From Confluentibacter lentus (lineage in GTDB: Bacteria; Bacteroidota; Bacteroidia; Flavobacteriales; Flavobacteriaceae), in NCBI RefSeq assembly GCF_002806995.1, contig NZ_NIHE01000005.1, positions 62,001 through 126,000 of the forward strand: 64,000 bases of DNA, written 5' to 3'. Position numbers and translations under genes: made by a program. This document shows positions 54,362 through 62,799 of this stretch, piece after piece. The notes beneath the pieces were generated by a model that saw only the letters and a list, made by a program, of their open reading frames with translations, was not told where the DNA came from and did no database searches. The stretch's first letter is position 1, and each line of letters starts with the position of its first letter.

Positions 54362-55783
54362 ATGAATAGTAAAATCATTAAACAATCCTTATTTGTGCTT
54401 AGCTTTTTTATAGTGGGAAGCATCATAGCGCAACAAAAATTAACCAAGTTGTCCCAATCCATTAAAGTAGACAATGACGTTATTTTAAACTTAAATACCA
54501 GCAATTGCAATATTGAGTTTGATACTTGGAACAAAAATGTTGTGGAGATTGAAGCCTATATTGAAGGAGGGAAACTTTCAAAAGAAGAACTGGAACAAGC
54601 CTTGAAAGCTTGGGGCGTTAGTGTAGATGCCACATCTAAAGAGATTTCAATAAGTACAAAAGGCAATGCACCAGCTACTTGGATTCAAAGAAACGATGGG
54701 AATCATGCCGATGTTAACGTGATACTAGACGAGTTAAAGTACAATTTGTCATATTTACCAGAACTGCCAGAATTACCTGAGTTACCTGAAATGCCCGAGA
54801 TGCCAGAATTGCCAGAATTACCAGAAGGCATCAACAACATGCAATTTGATTATGAAGCCTATAAAAAAGACGGTGAAAAATATATGGAGAAATGGTCTAA
54901 AAATTTTGAATCTAAATTTGGAGACGATTACGCCAAGCAAATGGAAGCATGGGGCGAAAAATTTGGTAAAGAATGGGGTGAAAAATATGCTAAACAATAT
55001 GAAGAATGGGGCAAAAGTTTGGCAGCAAAAATGGAAGCCAATGCAGCAAGAATGGAGCATCGAGAAGAGCAAAAAAAACATGTAATGATACTTAGGGAGC
55101 AACGTGAAAAGGAGCTTGAAAAAATGGCTGATGAACGTGAAAAACTGGCTGACGAAAGACGCATTGTTATTGAGAAAATAATCAATACAGGATCTAACTC
55201 AAACGTTAAGAAAACGATTAAGATTAAATTGCCAAAAGATGCTAAAATTAAGGTAGACGTAAAACACGGTGAACTTAAATTTGTATCCAATGTAGATAAT
55301 CTGAATGCTAATTTATCGTATACCAAGTTTATGGCAAATAGCATTAATGGAAGCAAAACTTCCATTAATGCTTCTTATTCGCCCGTAAATATAGCCTATT
55401 GGAATGTTGGCGAGCTCAACTTAAATTTTGTAAAGGCTGCCGAACTAAAAAATGTCAAGCGTTTGGTATTAACGTCTAATTCTTCTAATGTAAAAATTCA
55501 TAACGTCACAGATAATGCCGTAATTAATGGCAGTATTGGCGATTTAAAAATCTTAAATATAGGGGATGGGTTTAACAATTTAAATGTTACCCTTCAAAAT
55601 AGTGATGCTGTTATTTCGCTTCCTAAAGTGGATGCTAATTTTCAGTATAAAGGCACGCGTTCACGTTTAAAACACCCTAAAAAAACATCCAATGATAATG
55701 TCTCAACATTTTCAACAAACAATTCGAGTACCAAAAAAACCATTGTGGTAAATGCGAAGTACAGTAATGTTGTTATGCAATAG
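54362..55783 (+). CDS. DUF4097-like beta-repeat protein with proline-rich and charged helical insert
   Basis: A 473-residue exported protein with a signal peptide (about 1-23). The N-terminal part (NLNTSNCNIEFDTWNKNVVE) and the C-terminal part (KIKVDVKHGELKFVSNVDNL, LVLTSNSSNVKIHNVTD, NGSIGDLKILNIGDGFNNLN) have the right-handed beta-repeat pattern of DUF4097-like putative adhesins. Inserted between them are seven PEL/PEM triplets (about 133-155), then a lysine- and glutamate-rich helix with FGDDYAKQMEAWGEKFGKEW repeats and a coiled coil (about 165-275). As third gene of the sigma operon it is probably a target or sensor of that circuit. No enzymatic motif is visible. Confidence 0.75.
   Translation: MNSKIIKQSLFVLSFFIVGSIIAQQKLTKLSQSIKVDNDVILNLNTSNCNIEFDTWNKNVVEIEAYIEGGKLSKEELEQALKAWGVSVDATSKEISISTKGNAPATWIQRNDGNHADVNVILDELKYNLSYLPELPELPELPEMPEMPELPELPEGINNMQFDYEAYKKDGEKYMEKWSKNFESKFGDDYAKQMEAWGEKFGKEWGEKYAKQYEEWGKSLAAKMEANAARMEHREEQKKHVMILREQREKELEKMADEREKLADERRIVIEKIINTGSNSNVKKTIKIKLPKDAKIKVDVKHGELKFVSNVDNLNANLSYTKFMANSINGSKTSINASYSPVNIAYWNVGELNLNFVKAAELKNVKRLVLTSNSSNVKIHNVTDNAVINGSIGDLKILNIGDGFNNLNVTLQNSDAVISLPKVDANFQYKGTRSRLKHPKKTSNDNVSTFSTNNSSTKKTIVVNAKYSNVVMQ
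54758..54826 (+). repeat. in-frame PEL/PEM triplet repeat (9-bp unit)
   Basis: Seven tandem copies of a Pro-Glu-Leu/Met unit plus a final Pro-Glu, coded by varied synonymous codons (CCAGAACTG, CCAGAATTA, CCTGAGTTA and others). The codon variety suggests the repeat is old or kept by selection and has not just expanded. Confidence 0.9.
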
Positions 55784-55812
55784 TTTATTATTTTTGAGGA
55801 AACACGTCTTCT

Positions 55813-56505
55813 ATGTCCTCAACCCATTTTCAGGAGTTTTTAAAGCATGTCAGTCCCAAGCCACTTCGGGTACTACATCCTGAAATTCCAAATTCCAAAT
55901 ACATTTCCATAGACCTTTCGGAGGATAATAAACAACTCAAAGCTATTGATGTTAGTAAGACTGAAGCATTGCAAAATTATATTGAAAGCCAAATACACCA
56001 ACACAATGGCTTGGTGGGCTACGGTGGTTATAATGAAGTGCGGACTATCTACAAACGCAGTCAACATTTTAACAACAACGAGGCTACCGAACGCAACATC
56101 CATTTGGGAGTAGATTTATGGATAGCTGCCGAAAGCCCGATTTATTGTCCTTTGGATGCCACCGTGCATAGTTTTAAAAACAATACGAATTTTGGTGATT
56201 ATGGACCGACCATTATTTTAAAACATACCATAAATGAGTTTGAATTTTACACCTTATACGGTCATTTAAGCTTGGCTTCTTTAGAAAATTTAGAAGCAGG
56301 TAAACCCATAAAACAAGGCGAACCGTTTGCCACGTTGGGCGATGCCACCGTAAATGGTAATTACCCACCACATTTGCATTTTCAAATCATAAAAGACTTG
56401 CAAGGTTTTAAGGGTGATTACCCAGGTGTTTGCAATAAAAAGGATTTGGAGTTTTATTTGGATAATTGTCCGAATCCGGAGTTGGTTTTGAGGTTGGGGG
56501 TTTGA
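55813..56505 (+). CDS. M23 family (LytM-type) metallopeptidase
   Basis: A 230-residue protein with an M23 endopeptidase domain at about residues 85-205. Zinc ligands are in NIHLGVDLWIAAESPI (His-x3-Asp) and PPHLHFQI (last His-x-His), with YGHLSLASLENLEAGKPIKQ and GEPFATLGDATVNGNYPPHLH as the adjoining glycine-rich turn. Members cleave peptidoglycan cross-bridges. There is no signal peptide, which is unusual for a cell-wall enzyme and leaves a cytoplasmic role possible. The last 20 codons (FYLDNCPNPELVLRLGV) recur in degenerate form at 61148-61210, see the repeat entries. It follows the sigma operon by 30 bp. Confidence 0.88.
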   Translation: MSSTHFQEFLKHVSPKPLRVLHPEIPNSKYISIDLSEDNKQLKAIDVSKTEALQNYIESQIHQHNGLVGYGGYNEVRTIYKRSQHFNNNEATERNIHLGVDLWIAAESPIYCPLDATVHSFKNNTNFGDYGPTIILKHTINEFEFYTLYGHLSLASLENLEAGKPIKQGEPFATLGDATVNGNYPPHLHFQIIKDLQGFKGDYPGVCNKKDLEFYLDNCPNPELVLRLGV

Positions 56506-56562
56506 GGATAGTTTAAATGTGCGAGCTGTTTAGGTATTTAATTGTTAATTACATTTGAAACC

Positions 56563-57033
56563 TTATGCACAGTTCAAAACAAAATTATCATCCACTTCTA
56601 TTAATGTATTAATTTCAGAAACATCGCCCTCTTCAAAGAAATTTTCTCCACGCAATTTTACTTTAAATGGGAGTAATTTGGATTTTGATACTAGAAAGTC
56701 ATAACTTCTCCCTTCTCCATGCTTTAAAACATTGATAGCGCATATAAATTCATCAAAACGATCATGAAGATCTAACTCATGTCTATCCTTAAGCGTGTTT
56801 TTGGCACCTTCAAATCCGTTTCTACAAGATAATTGATGTTGTAATGTTGCATCAAATATTGAGAACATTCCAACCGCAAATATTGCCTTTTGAAGTTGAA
56901 TCATTTGAAGATTTTTCAAAAGTATTGTTGATCCGCTTGTTTGAAGTTCTTCAATAATTTTTGAATTAGCATCTTGTAAGGCACCCAATGTAAATGATGT
57001 ACTTCGATAGATTAGTTTTTCAAATCTGTGCAT
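56563..57033 (-). CDS. hypothetical protein, cassette A between the M23 gene and repeat R
   Basis: A 156-residue protein that I cannot assign. It is mostly helical and soluble, with no signal peptide: FEKLIYRSTSFTLGALQDAN, IIEELQTSGSTILLKNLQMI and FDATLQHQLSCRNGFEGAKN lead into a histidine-rich core (DRHELDLHDRFDEFICAINV LKHG, shown in part) and an acidic tail. It lies convergent with the M23 gene and downstream (in its own direction) of repeat R. At the second copy of the M23 tip and R, a different gene (61261-61875) occupies the same slot, which suggests exchangeable cassettes. Confidence 0.65.
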   Translation of the reverse strand: MHRFEKLIYRSTSFTLGALQDANSKIIEELQTSGSTILLKNLQMIQLQKAIFAVGMFSIFDATLQHQLSCRNGFEGAKNTLKDRHELDLHDRFDEFICAINVLKHGEGRSYDFLVSKSKLLPFKVKLRGENFFEEGDVSEINTLIEVDDNFVLNCA

Positions 57034-57067
57034 ATTTTTGTTGTAGTTTTGGTTTAATAATCCATGA

Positions 57068-57192
57068 TTTTTAAGATATGGCTAGTTTCAATTATCTATA
57101 TCGATAGTTAAACGAAGTTAGTTAATTTTTCCTTCAAAGTCAATTTTTATAGTTAAAGCAAAAAATTCGTAACGCTGATTACAGATTTTAAA
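57068..57192. repeat. repeat R, copy A (~125 bp)
   Basis: This stretch matches 61894-62021 throughout, with small gaps: TTTTAAGATAT, TAGTTTCAATTATC, CAAACGAA/TAAACGAA, TTAGTTA and GTAAC-GATTACAGATTTT can be aligned in order. It lies just upstream of cassette gene A and ends in a terminator-like stem, AAAATTCGTAA with TTACAGATTTT (57162-57189). Confidence 0.8.
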
Positions 57193-57201
57193 AATGATTA
57201 C

Positions 57202-57240
57202 AAAAAAAAAGCTGACTTATAAATATATAAGCCAGCTTTA
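57202..57240 (-). terminator. intrinsic terminator of the xylanase gene
   Basis: On the minus strand AAAGCTGGCTTATA, loop TATT and TATAAGTCAGCTTT pair (one mismatch), followed by a run of U residues (the A-run at 57202-57210). It lies 20 bp after the xylanase stop. Confidence 0.8.
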
Positions 57241-57259
57241 ATTTGTTAAAAGCAATTAA

Positions 57260-60200
57260 TTACTTTTTTAATAATAATTTTTGAATTTTATTTTTTCCCT
57301 GTTCAACAATGATGTAATATAATCCTGATTGAAAATTTTCTCCAAAGATATAGTTTTCATCGGCTTTTCCTTTTGTTGAATATACGATTCTATGACTGTA
57401 ATAATTGAAAACTTTAATGTCAACCTGGTCTTTTTTGTTAAAACCAACTAGGTTCACACGAAACTCATCGGGGGTAGGATTAGGCCAACATACAATATCT
57501 AATTTAGAGGGCTTATGATTATTGTTTTTAATAACCAAATTAGCTTTGCTAACAGAATTGCCTTGATAATATCCTCCAGCTTCTAAACTAATTTGATATT
57601 GTTGGGTTGATTCATCCCCCATATCTAGAGGAAAGGTTAATTCTACTTTTCCTTTAGTTTTGTTTCCTATAGGAGAAACGCCAAAATAACCATTTTCATC
57701 TGTTACATTTTCAACAACTATGGGAATACCATCTAATAGAAAGCGAACTTTACTATTGGTAATATCGCCAAGAGAACCACCTGATAATTCACCTATATCT
57801 TCTATGAAACCGTTAAGGGTTATTTCAGCTATGTTTGAGGAATGTTTGGTATTATAATTTGTTTTACCTATTATCTTCAATTCAGCATCTTCTTGGGTAA
57901 CTGTGAATTGGGTTTCCGCAATGTCAACATTAAGGTTCTCATTGGGTTGATCAAAAACAGCTGTAACCGTTTTAGTTCCTGGGCTATATAGACCTAAGTT
58001 ATTGCCCTCTAACAAACTAATGGTTAAGCTACCTTCCAAATCATTTCCATTTTCAACTAGCTGAATCTCTCCCACTAATGTGCCATTGATGTAAATACCT
58101 GCATCTTGTGCAGCGACTCCACATTTACTGTTGCCACTTGGAATGTTTATTTTAATTGTTATATCATCACTATATTGTTGTGATATAGGTTCAATACTTA
58201 TTGATCCGACCATGTCAACAAATGAGGTGAGTAATGGTGGATTTTCGCCGTTTCTTATGACCGTGTTTAAGTACTGACTCATTGCTGGTTTTTCTGAACC
58301 TTCACAAAGATTGATTAAGTAAGCTTCTTGAGTAGTACGCCACATTCCTGAACGGTAACCCCATAACGTTATTCCTATTACCGATGGATGGTTCCAGTAT
58401 AATCCAAAAATACGCTGATATTCTGATAGTTGAAAAGCATCTTGTTCTTCTTGTGTACCATTATTGGTTCGTACGCCATTTGCATCTAAAGAGGCATCAC
58501 CATCAATATCCATTTCGGTAATCATAATTGGTAATCCAGTATCAGCTATGAGGTTTAAATTATTTGATAAGTTATTTGTAGCATTTTCAAAACTTCCATT
58601 TCCGTATCTGCGCGTTGAAAAGGAGTGTCCCTGCATGCCTACTACATCAACTAAATTGTCTTTTTTTAGCAACTCTATAATGGAAACATACTCGGCAGCG
58701 CTTGTTGGCGTATTTTCAATACCGTACTCGTTAATCATCAATTTGGTTTCGCAAGGGAAATATAAACGAGCTAATTTAAAGGCGTTTACTACCCAATCAT
58801 AAGTGCTTGGTTCTGTATTTAATTCTGCATTTAATGAACGCAAGGCATTCAAGTAATCACCGCTGCTATCATCGGTCGCGTTTGAACCTTGATTATCCGG
58901 TTTATCATTTAAAATCTCATTGACTACTTCTAAATATTCCAAAGTTTTTCTTGCATCAGAACTATTATCATAATGACCAGCAACTTCTTGAAACCATCTT
59001 TTAATTCTAACCACTTTTTCTTCATCGCTCATAGGCTTTAACCAAGTAGGTTGCTGATTTCCCCATACAAGTACATGAAAACGGAAAGGAAAATTATTTT
59101 GTGCGGCATAGGCTCTTGCTGCATCTAATTGGCTAAAATCGAAAACACCATCTTCTCTTTCAACGCTTCCCCATTTTCCAGCATTTTCTGGGGTAATTTG
59201 GTTGAAATATTTATTTAGATTGGCATCATTGGCATCATAAATTGTTCCTAGGAATTTGTTTTTTCCACTGGCAATGGGAGTTTGTGAGGCTGGAGGTGAA
59301 TAAAAAGTGACTCCGCATTGAATTTGCATTTGGGCATCATCTAAGAAATACGTGTTAGCAAATTTTCCCAAATCTAAAGCTATTCTAGTTTCAGGTGAAT
59401 TGGCAATAAAACTCCAAGTTAATAAGGTCCAGTCTGTACCCACCGTAAAATCTTCTGAATATAGCGCATTAGGATTTGTAGAAAAACGGATAGTTGATCC
59501 TGCTGTTAGCGCTTTTGTATAGATTTGAAACTCGTAGGTAGCTCCTATAGACGTTGCAATAGGGTCGCTTACCATTTGTACCATATAGGGCTCACCATTT
59601 GCTGCAACAGTAGCTTTTAATGCTCGGCTTCCGGTTTTTATTTCGCTTGTTTCCAAAGTTTCTGTGAGTGAACTATCACCATTCCATTGTCCCCAATTTT
59701 CAAAAAAATCACCACTGCCTCCTTCAAAACTACCATTGAGCACTAAACTGGGTTCGTCATTAACAGGGGCAAGCATTTCCATGCTGTCTAAGAAATAGGT
59801 GTTGGCTTGTGCTCCTAAATCTAATACGATACGTGTTTCAGTTGCGTTTGCAGTAAAAGTCCATGATAATAAAGTCCATGTATCGGATACTGTGTAATTT
59901 CCTGAATACTGCGCACTTGGACTGGTTGAAAATCGAATAGACGTACCAGCAACGGCTCCTTTTACATATATTTTAAAGGTATAACTTTGGCCAATAATTG
60001 TAGGTATTAAATCACTTGCCATTTGAACGCTCCATGGGTTGCCCCCAGTAGAAATTGCTTTAAGAGCTCTATTTCCATCATGTACTTCAGTCGGTTCGGT
60101 AGTCTGTACAAGGGCGGTTGCTCCATTAAATTTAGACCAATTGGTAAAAGTATCATCACTACCCAATTCAAAACTCGGGTTTGGAACAATATTCTCTCCA

Positions 60201-60718
60201 ACACTTGGTGGCGCCAACATTTCCATAGTATCAATAAAATAGGTGTTGGCATTAGCTCCCAGATCTAATACGATACGTGTATTCACTTCATTTGCCGTGA
60301 AAGTCCAAGACACTTGTGTCCAAGTTTCAGAAACAACATAATTTCCAGAATAAAGGGCACTAGGATTAGTAGAAAAACGAATTTCAGTTCCTGCTACCGC
60401 TCCTTTAATATAAGCTGTAAATGTATAGCTTTCACCAATTATGGTAGGAACAGGATCACTTACTAATTGCACATTCCAAGGGTTGCCATCTGCGGCAACT
60501 ACTGCTTTTAATGCGCGACTGCCATCATTTACTTCTGAAGCAACCGAGGTGGCTAATAGGGAAGCAGGGCCGTTCCATTTGCTCCAACCATTAAAATCGT
60601 CGTTATTTCCTAATTCAAAACTAGGGTTTGGTATAATGTTTTGAGCATAATTTACTTGAAGCATTGCCACTAGAAATAGCATAAGTAAAATCCATCTTTT
60701 TTTGTAATTTTTTTTCAT
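57260..60718 (-). CDS. GH10 endo-1,4-beta-xylanase with three CBM4/9-type modules and T9SS sorting domain
   Basis: A 1152-residue secreted xylanase. After a signal peptide (1-25) come three homologous carbohydrate-binding modules of CBM4/9 type (about 28-168, 176-317 and 325-466), each beginning with a variant of NPSFELG-DDFNGWSKWNG and ending ANTYFIDTMEM or ANTYFLDSMEM. The GH10 barrel spans about 475-840: FRFHVLVWGNQQPTWL, the acid/base Glu601 in LEVVNEILND, and the nucleophile Glu735 in IMITEMDIDG. An Ig-like or linker region follows to about 1065, then a T9SS type A domain (IVCWPNPTPDEFRVNLVGFN to KIQKLLLKK). The protein should bind and cut xylan outside the cell. No other polysaccharide-utilisation gene (susC/susD) is adjacent. 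Confidence 0.93.
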   Translation of the reverse strand: MKKNYKKRWILLMLFLVAMLQVNYAQNIIPNPSFELGNNDDFNGWSKWNGPASLLATSVASEVNDGSRALKAVVAADGNPWNVQLVSDPVPTIIGESYTFTAYIKGAVAGTEIRFSTNPSALYSGNYVVSETWTQVSWTFTANEVNTRIVLDLGANANTYFIDTMEMLAPPSVGENIVPNPSFELGSDDTFTNWSKFNGATALVQTTEPTEVHDGNRALKAISTGGNPWSVQMASDLIPTIIGQSYTFKIYVKGAVAGTSIRFSTSPSAQYSGNYTVSDTWTLLSWTFTANATETRIVLDLGAQANTYFLDSMEMLAPVNDEPSLVLNGSFEGGSGDFFENWGQWNGDSSLTETLETSEIKTGSRALKATVAANGEPYMVQMVSDPIATSIGATYEFQIYTKALTAGSTIRFSTNPNALYSEDFTVGTDWTLLTWSFIANSPETRIALDLGKFANTYFLDDAQMQIQCGVTFYSPPASQTPIASGKNKFLGTIYDANDANLNKYFNQITPENAGKWGSVEREDGVFDFSQLDAARAYAAQNNFPFRFHVLVWGNQQPTWLKPMSDEEKVVRIKRWFQEVAGHYDNSSDARKTLEYLEVVNEILNDKPDNQGSNATDDSSGDYLNALRSLNAELNTEPSTYDWVVNAFKLARLYFPCETKLMINEYGIENTPTSAAEYVSIIELLKKDNLVDVVGMQGHSFSTRRYGNGSFENATNNLSNNLNLIADTGLPIMITEMDIDGDASLDANGVRTNNGTQEEQDAFQLSEYQRIFGLYWNHPSVIGITLWGYRSGMWRTTQEAYLINLCEGSEKPAMSQYLNTVIRNGENPPLLTSFVDMVGSISIEPISQQYSDDITIKINIPSGNSKCGVAAQDAGIYINGTLVGEIQLVENGNDLEGSLTISLLEGNNLGLYSPGTKTVTAVFDQPNENLNVDIAETQFTVTQEDAELKIIGKTNYNTKHSSNIAEITLNGFIEDIGELSGGSLGDITNSKVRFLLDGIPIVVENVTDENGYFGVSPIGNKTKGKVELTFPLDMGDESTQQYQISLEAGGYYQGNSVSKANLVIKNNNHKPSKLDIVCWPNPTPDEFRVNLVGFNKKDQVDIKVFNYYSHRIVYSTKGKADENYIFGENFQSGLYYIIVEQGKNKIQKLLLKK

Positions 60719-61147
60719 TCTGCTTAGTTTTTATTAGTTAATTGGTTAAAAAAATAATATGGTTACTATTTAATTTTAAATAAAAAAAATAATTCTTTGC
60801 TTGTTAATTTATGGTGCTGCAAAAATTAAATTTTTAGATAATGTGGTGATTTAATAAAAATATCTAAAATATTTGAGGATAATTAATTTTTTGCTTTAAA
60901 AAAAATTAAAAACCTAAAAAACAAGAAGATAATCCGATGAATTATAAATTTTAAACGTTGAAGAGTTATCACTGGGTTCGCTTTTTCTTAATAAGATATA
61001 ATGATACATGAAAGAATTTTGTTTTTTAAATTTGAAAATATTAATTAGTCTAAATATTTTAAGTAGGATAATGAATGATTAAATATGTAAAATCTTGCGA
61101 AGATGAAAAATTTTGAGTTTTGAAAAAAATCGGTAATGTTAATTGCG
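60719..61147. other. A+T-rich intergenic stretch upstream of the xylanase
   Basis: About 430 bp without a gene. It is extremely A+T-rich and must contain the xylanase promoter, but I see no exact TAnnTTTG element at a suitable distance. The short open frames here have no coding character. It ends at the degenerate M23 tip at 61148. Confidence 0.6.
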
Positions 61148-61210
61148 GATTTTAAATTTTATTTAGATAATTGCCCGGATAAGGAGATGATTTTGAGGTT
61201 GGGTTTTTAG
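61148..61210 (+). pseudogene. duplicated 3' tip of the M23 peptidase gene
   Basis: The 20 codons plus stop read DFKFYLDNCPDKEMILRLGF and align without gaps with the last 20 codons of the M23 gene (DLEFYLDNCPNPELVLRLGV, 56443-56505). Nothing upstream continues the homology, so only the tip was kept. It sits 50 bp from cassette gene B, just as the intact M23 gene does from cassette gene A. Confidence 0.85.
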
Positions 61211-61260
61211 GGTTTGTCTAACGTGTTTGTGGTATCGAAACTTGAGTAAGGAAGCAATTA

Positions 61261-61875
61261 TTATTCTGCGGTGTTTGTATTAGATATTTCTTTTTTAAAT
61301 TTTTGTATTTTGTCATAATCCTGTATCTCTAATAGGTTCAAAAGCTGTAACCAATCAATAATTCCTTTTCTATGGTAGTGAGTTAGCATTTCTTTATAAT
61401 GTTTAAGCCTTTCAGATTCTGTTTGCAAAAAGTTGCATTTTATTTTTTCTCCGTTTTTAAGAATTAAAAATAATTCATTGTCAAGTCCATTTGATAGATG
61501 TGGTGCAAATTCGATGAGATGATTAACAAACATTCCTCGAATGTCATAGGCGTGAACAAAATCCAATTTAGCAATTTCAGAAATTTTATAAACTTCATCA
61601 TTCAATTGTATTTGGTTTTCTTGGAAGATTAATTTTCCATTATATTTACCAATTTCTCTTTGGTATCTAAAAAATGTGCTTATAAGTAAACCAATGATAT
61701 AAATAAGCCAAAAAATTAATATAACAGCATCCCATCCATTAAAATAAAATTCAAAAGAATGTTTTAAATAATGGATTAAAAAAATTAGAATTGTCCAAGA
61801 AATGGCAATAATATTTTCTGGAGAAATATAGATTCCTTTTCTCTTTTCAAATATTTCCAAACTTTTTGGGGTCAT
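61261..61875 (-). CDS. hypothetical membrane protein, cassette B between the M23 tip and repeat R
   Basis: A 204-residue protein of unknown family. It has two TM helices (about residues 22-40, NIIAISWTILIFLIHYLKHS; about 50-68, AVILIFWLIYIIGLLISTFF) followed by a cytoplasmic beta-rich PH-like domain (YNGKLIFQENQIQLNDEVYK, ELFLILKNGEKIKCNFLQTE) and a lysine-rich tail. The layout is like small bPH or DUF-type membrane proteins. It occupies the same slot between M23 tip and repeat R as the unrelated cassette gene A. Confidence 0.7.
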   Translation of the reverse strand: MTPKSLEIFEKRKGIYISPENIIAISWTILIFLIHYLKHSFEFYFNGWDAVILIFWLIYIIGLLISTFFRYQREIGKYNGKLIFQENQIQLNDEVYKISEIAKLDFVHAYDIRGMFVNHLIEFAPHLSNGLDNELFLILKNGEKIKCNFLQTESERLKHYKEMLTHYHRKGIIDWLQLLNLLEIQDYDKIQKFKKEISNTNTAE

Positions 61876-61893
61876 TTTCTAATTAAGGCTAAC

Positions 61894-62021
61894 TTTTAAG
61901 ATATAGGTAGTTTCAATTATCCTAATATCAATAGTCAAACGAAATTAGTTATTTTTTCTGGCAAAGGCAACGCTTTAAGTTTAAACAAAAAAATCCGTAA
62001 CTCTAGTTACAGATTTTTAAA
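61894..62021. repeat. repeat R, copy B (~128 bp), with terminator
   Basis: Direct repeat of 57068-57192. Its end holds a clear bidirectional terminator: AAAAATCCGTAAC, loop TCTA and GTTACAGATTTTT (61989-62018, one mismatch), which serves the gene at 62044 on the minus strand. Cassette gene B starts 19 bp from the other end of the repeat. Confidence 0.8.
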
Positions 62022-62043
62022 GATTGTATAAAAAGCTTAAAAC

Positions 62044-62664
62044 TTATTTACCGCCTTTAGTCGTTTTTTGTTTATTTATTTCGTCTTGCAATTGGCGTCT
62101 TACTTTTTGCTCACGTTCAACGGCTGTTTTGCGGTGCTCTTCAAATTCTTCTTCAATATCGGCCAGATTCTTTTTGGCTTGTCTTGTAATGTCATTGCTA
62201 TTTTTAAACTTGTAGATAAATAACCCCAGCAGGATTAATAAACAAGCAATGATAAACCACATGATGGCTTTGTAACTGCCTTTACTCATTTGCATGCCAA
62301 ACAAACCAATATTATCTTTTTCGCTTCGGGTATTTTCCAAATTTGTTTGGGTACTTTCTAAGCTCGACTTTAAATCTGAAATCTCTTTAGCTTGTGTGTC
62401 GACAAGTATTTTGGTGTCTGCTAAATCTTTATGTACGGCTTTTAGGGAGTCTATGGTGTGGGCTTTAAGTTTGTAAAGCCAGTCCTTTTTAATGACTTTA
62501 AAATCTTGGTAATTATTAGAGCGTGTTATAACATATTCAAATTGACTATCTATAGAACCTTCATCCAAGGAAAGGGTTTCTTCTTCTGTGTTATTTTGTG
62601 AAAATGTTGTAAAAGAACAGGTTAAAAGAACGGCCGTAACTAGTAGGTATTTAATGCATTTCAT
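62044..62664 (-). CDS. coiled-coil membrane protein of unknown function
   Basis: A 206-residue exported protein: signal peptide (1-22), a coiled coil (about 65-118, rich in KDLADTK and LKSSLESTQTNLENTR), one TM helix at about 132-150 (IMWFIIACLLILLGLFIYKF) and a second coiled coil with a basic tail (FEEHRKTAVEREQKVRRQLQ). In other flavobacterial genomes I recall relatives beside degP/htrA being labelled tRNA (guanine-N1)-methyltransferase; nothing here supports a methyltransferase, so that label looks mistaken. It lies downstream of degP in the same direction, after a terminator. Confidence 0.75.
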   Translation of the reverse strand: MKCIKYLLVTAVLLTCSFTTFSQNNTEEETLSLDEGSIDSQFEYVITRSNNYQDFKVIKKDWLYKLKAHTIDSLKAVHKDLADTKILVDTQAKEISDLKSSLESTQTNLENTRSEKDNIGLFGMQMSKGSYKAIMWFIIACLLILLGLFIYKFKNSNDITRQAKKNLADIEEEFEEHRKTAVEREQKVRRQLQDEINKQKTTKGGK

Positions 62665-62741
62665 TTAGGTAGATTTTAAAATGGTTATGTTTGGTTTACG
62701 AAGTTAAAAAAAAATATGCTTTAATATGGACATATTTATAT

Positions 62742-62768
62742 AAAAAGCCTCATTTTATTGAGGCTTCT
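62742..62768 (-). terminator. intrinsic terminator of the degP gene
   Basis: AAGCCTCA (62745-62752), loop TTTTAT and TGAGGCTT (62759-62766) form a perfect 8-bp stem; on the minus strand it is followed by five U residues. It lies about 32 bp past the degP stop. Confidence 0.85.
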
Positions 62769-62799
62769 ATATATACGGTCAGAAATTTTTATTGGATGT

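Noticed and set aside
62044-62664. tRNA (guanine-N1)-methyltransferase
   Set aside because: The sequence is a signal peptide, coiled coils and one TM helix with no methyltransferase motif; the label appears to be passed on from gene neighbourhood.
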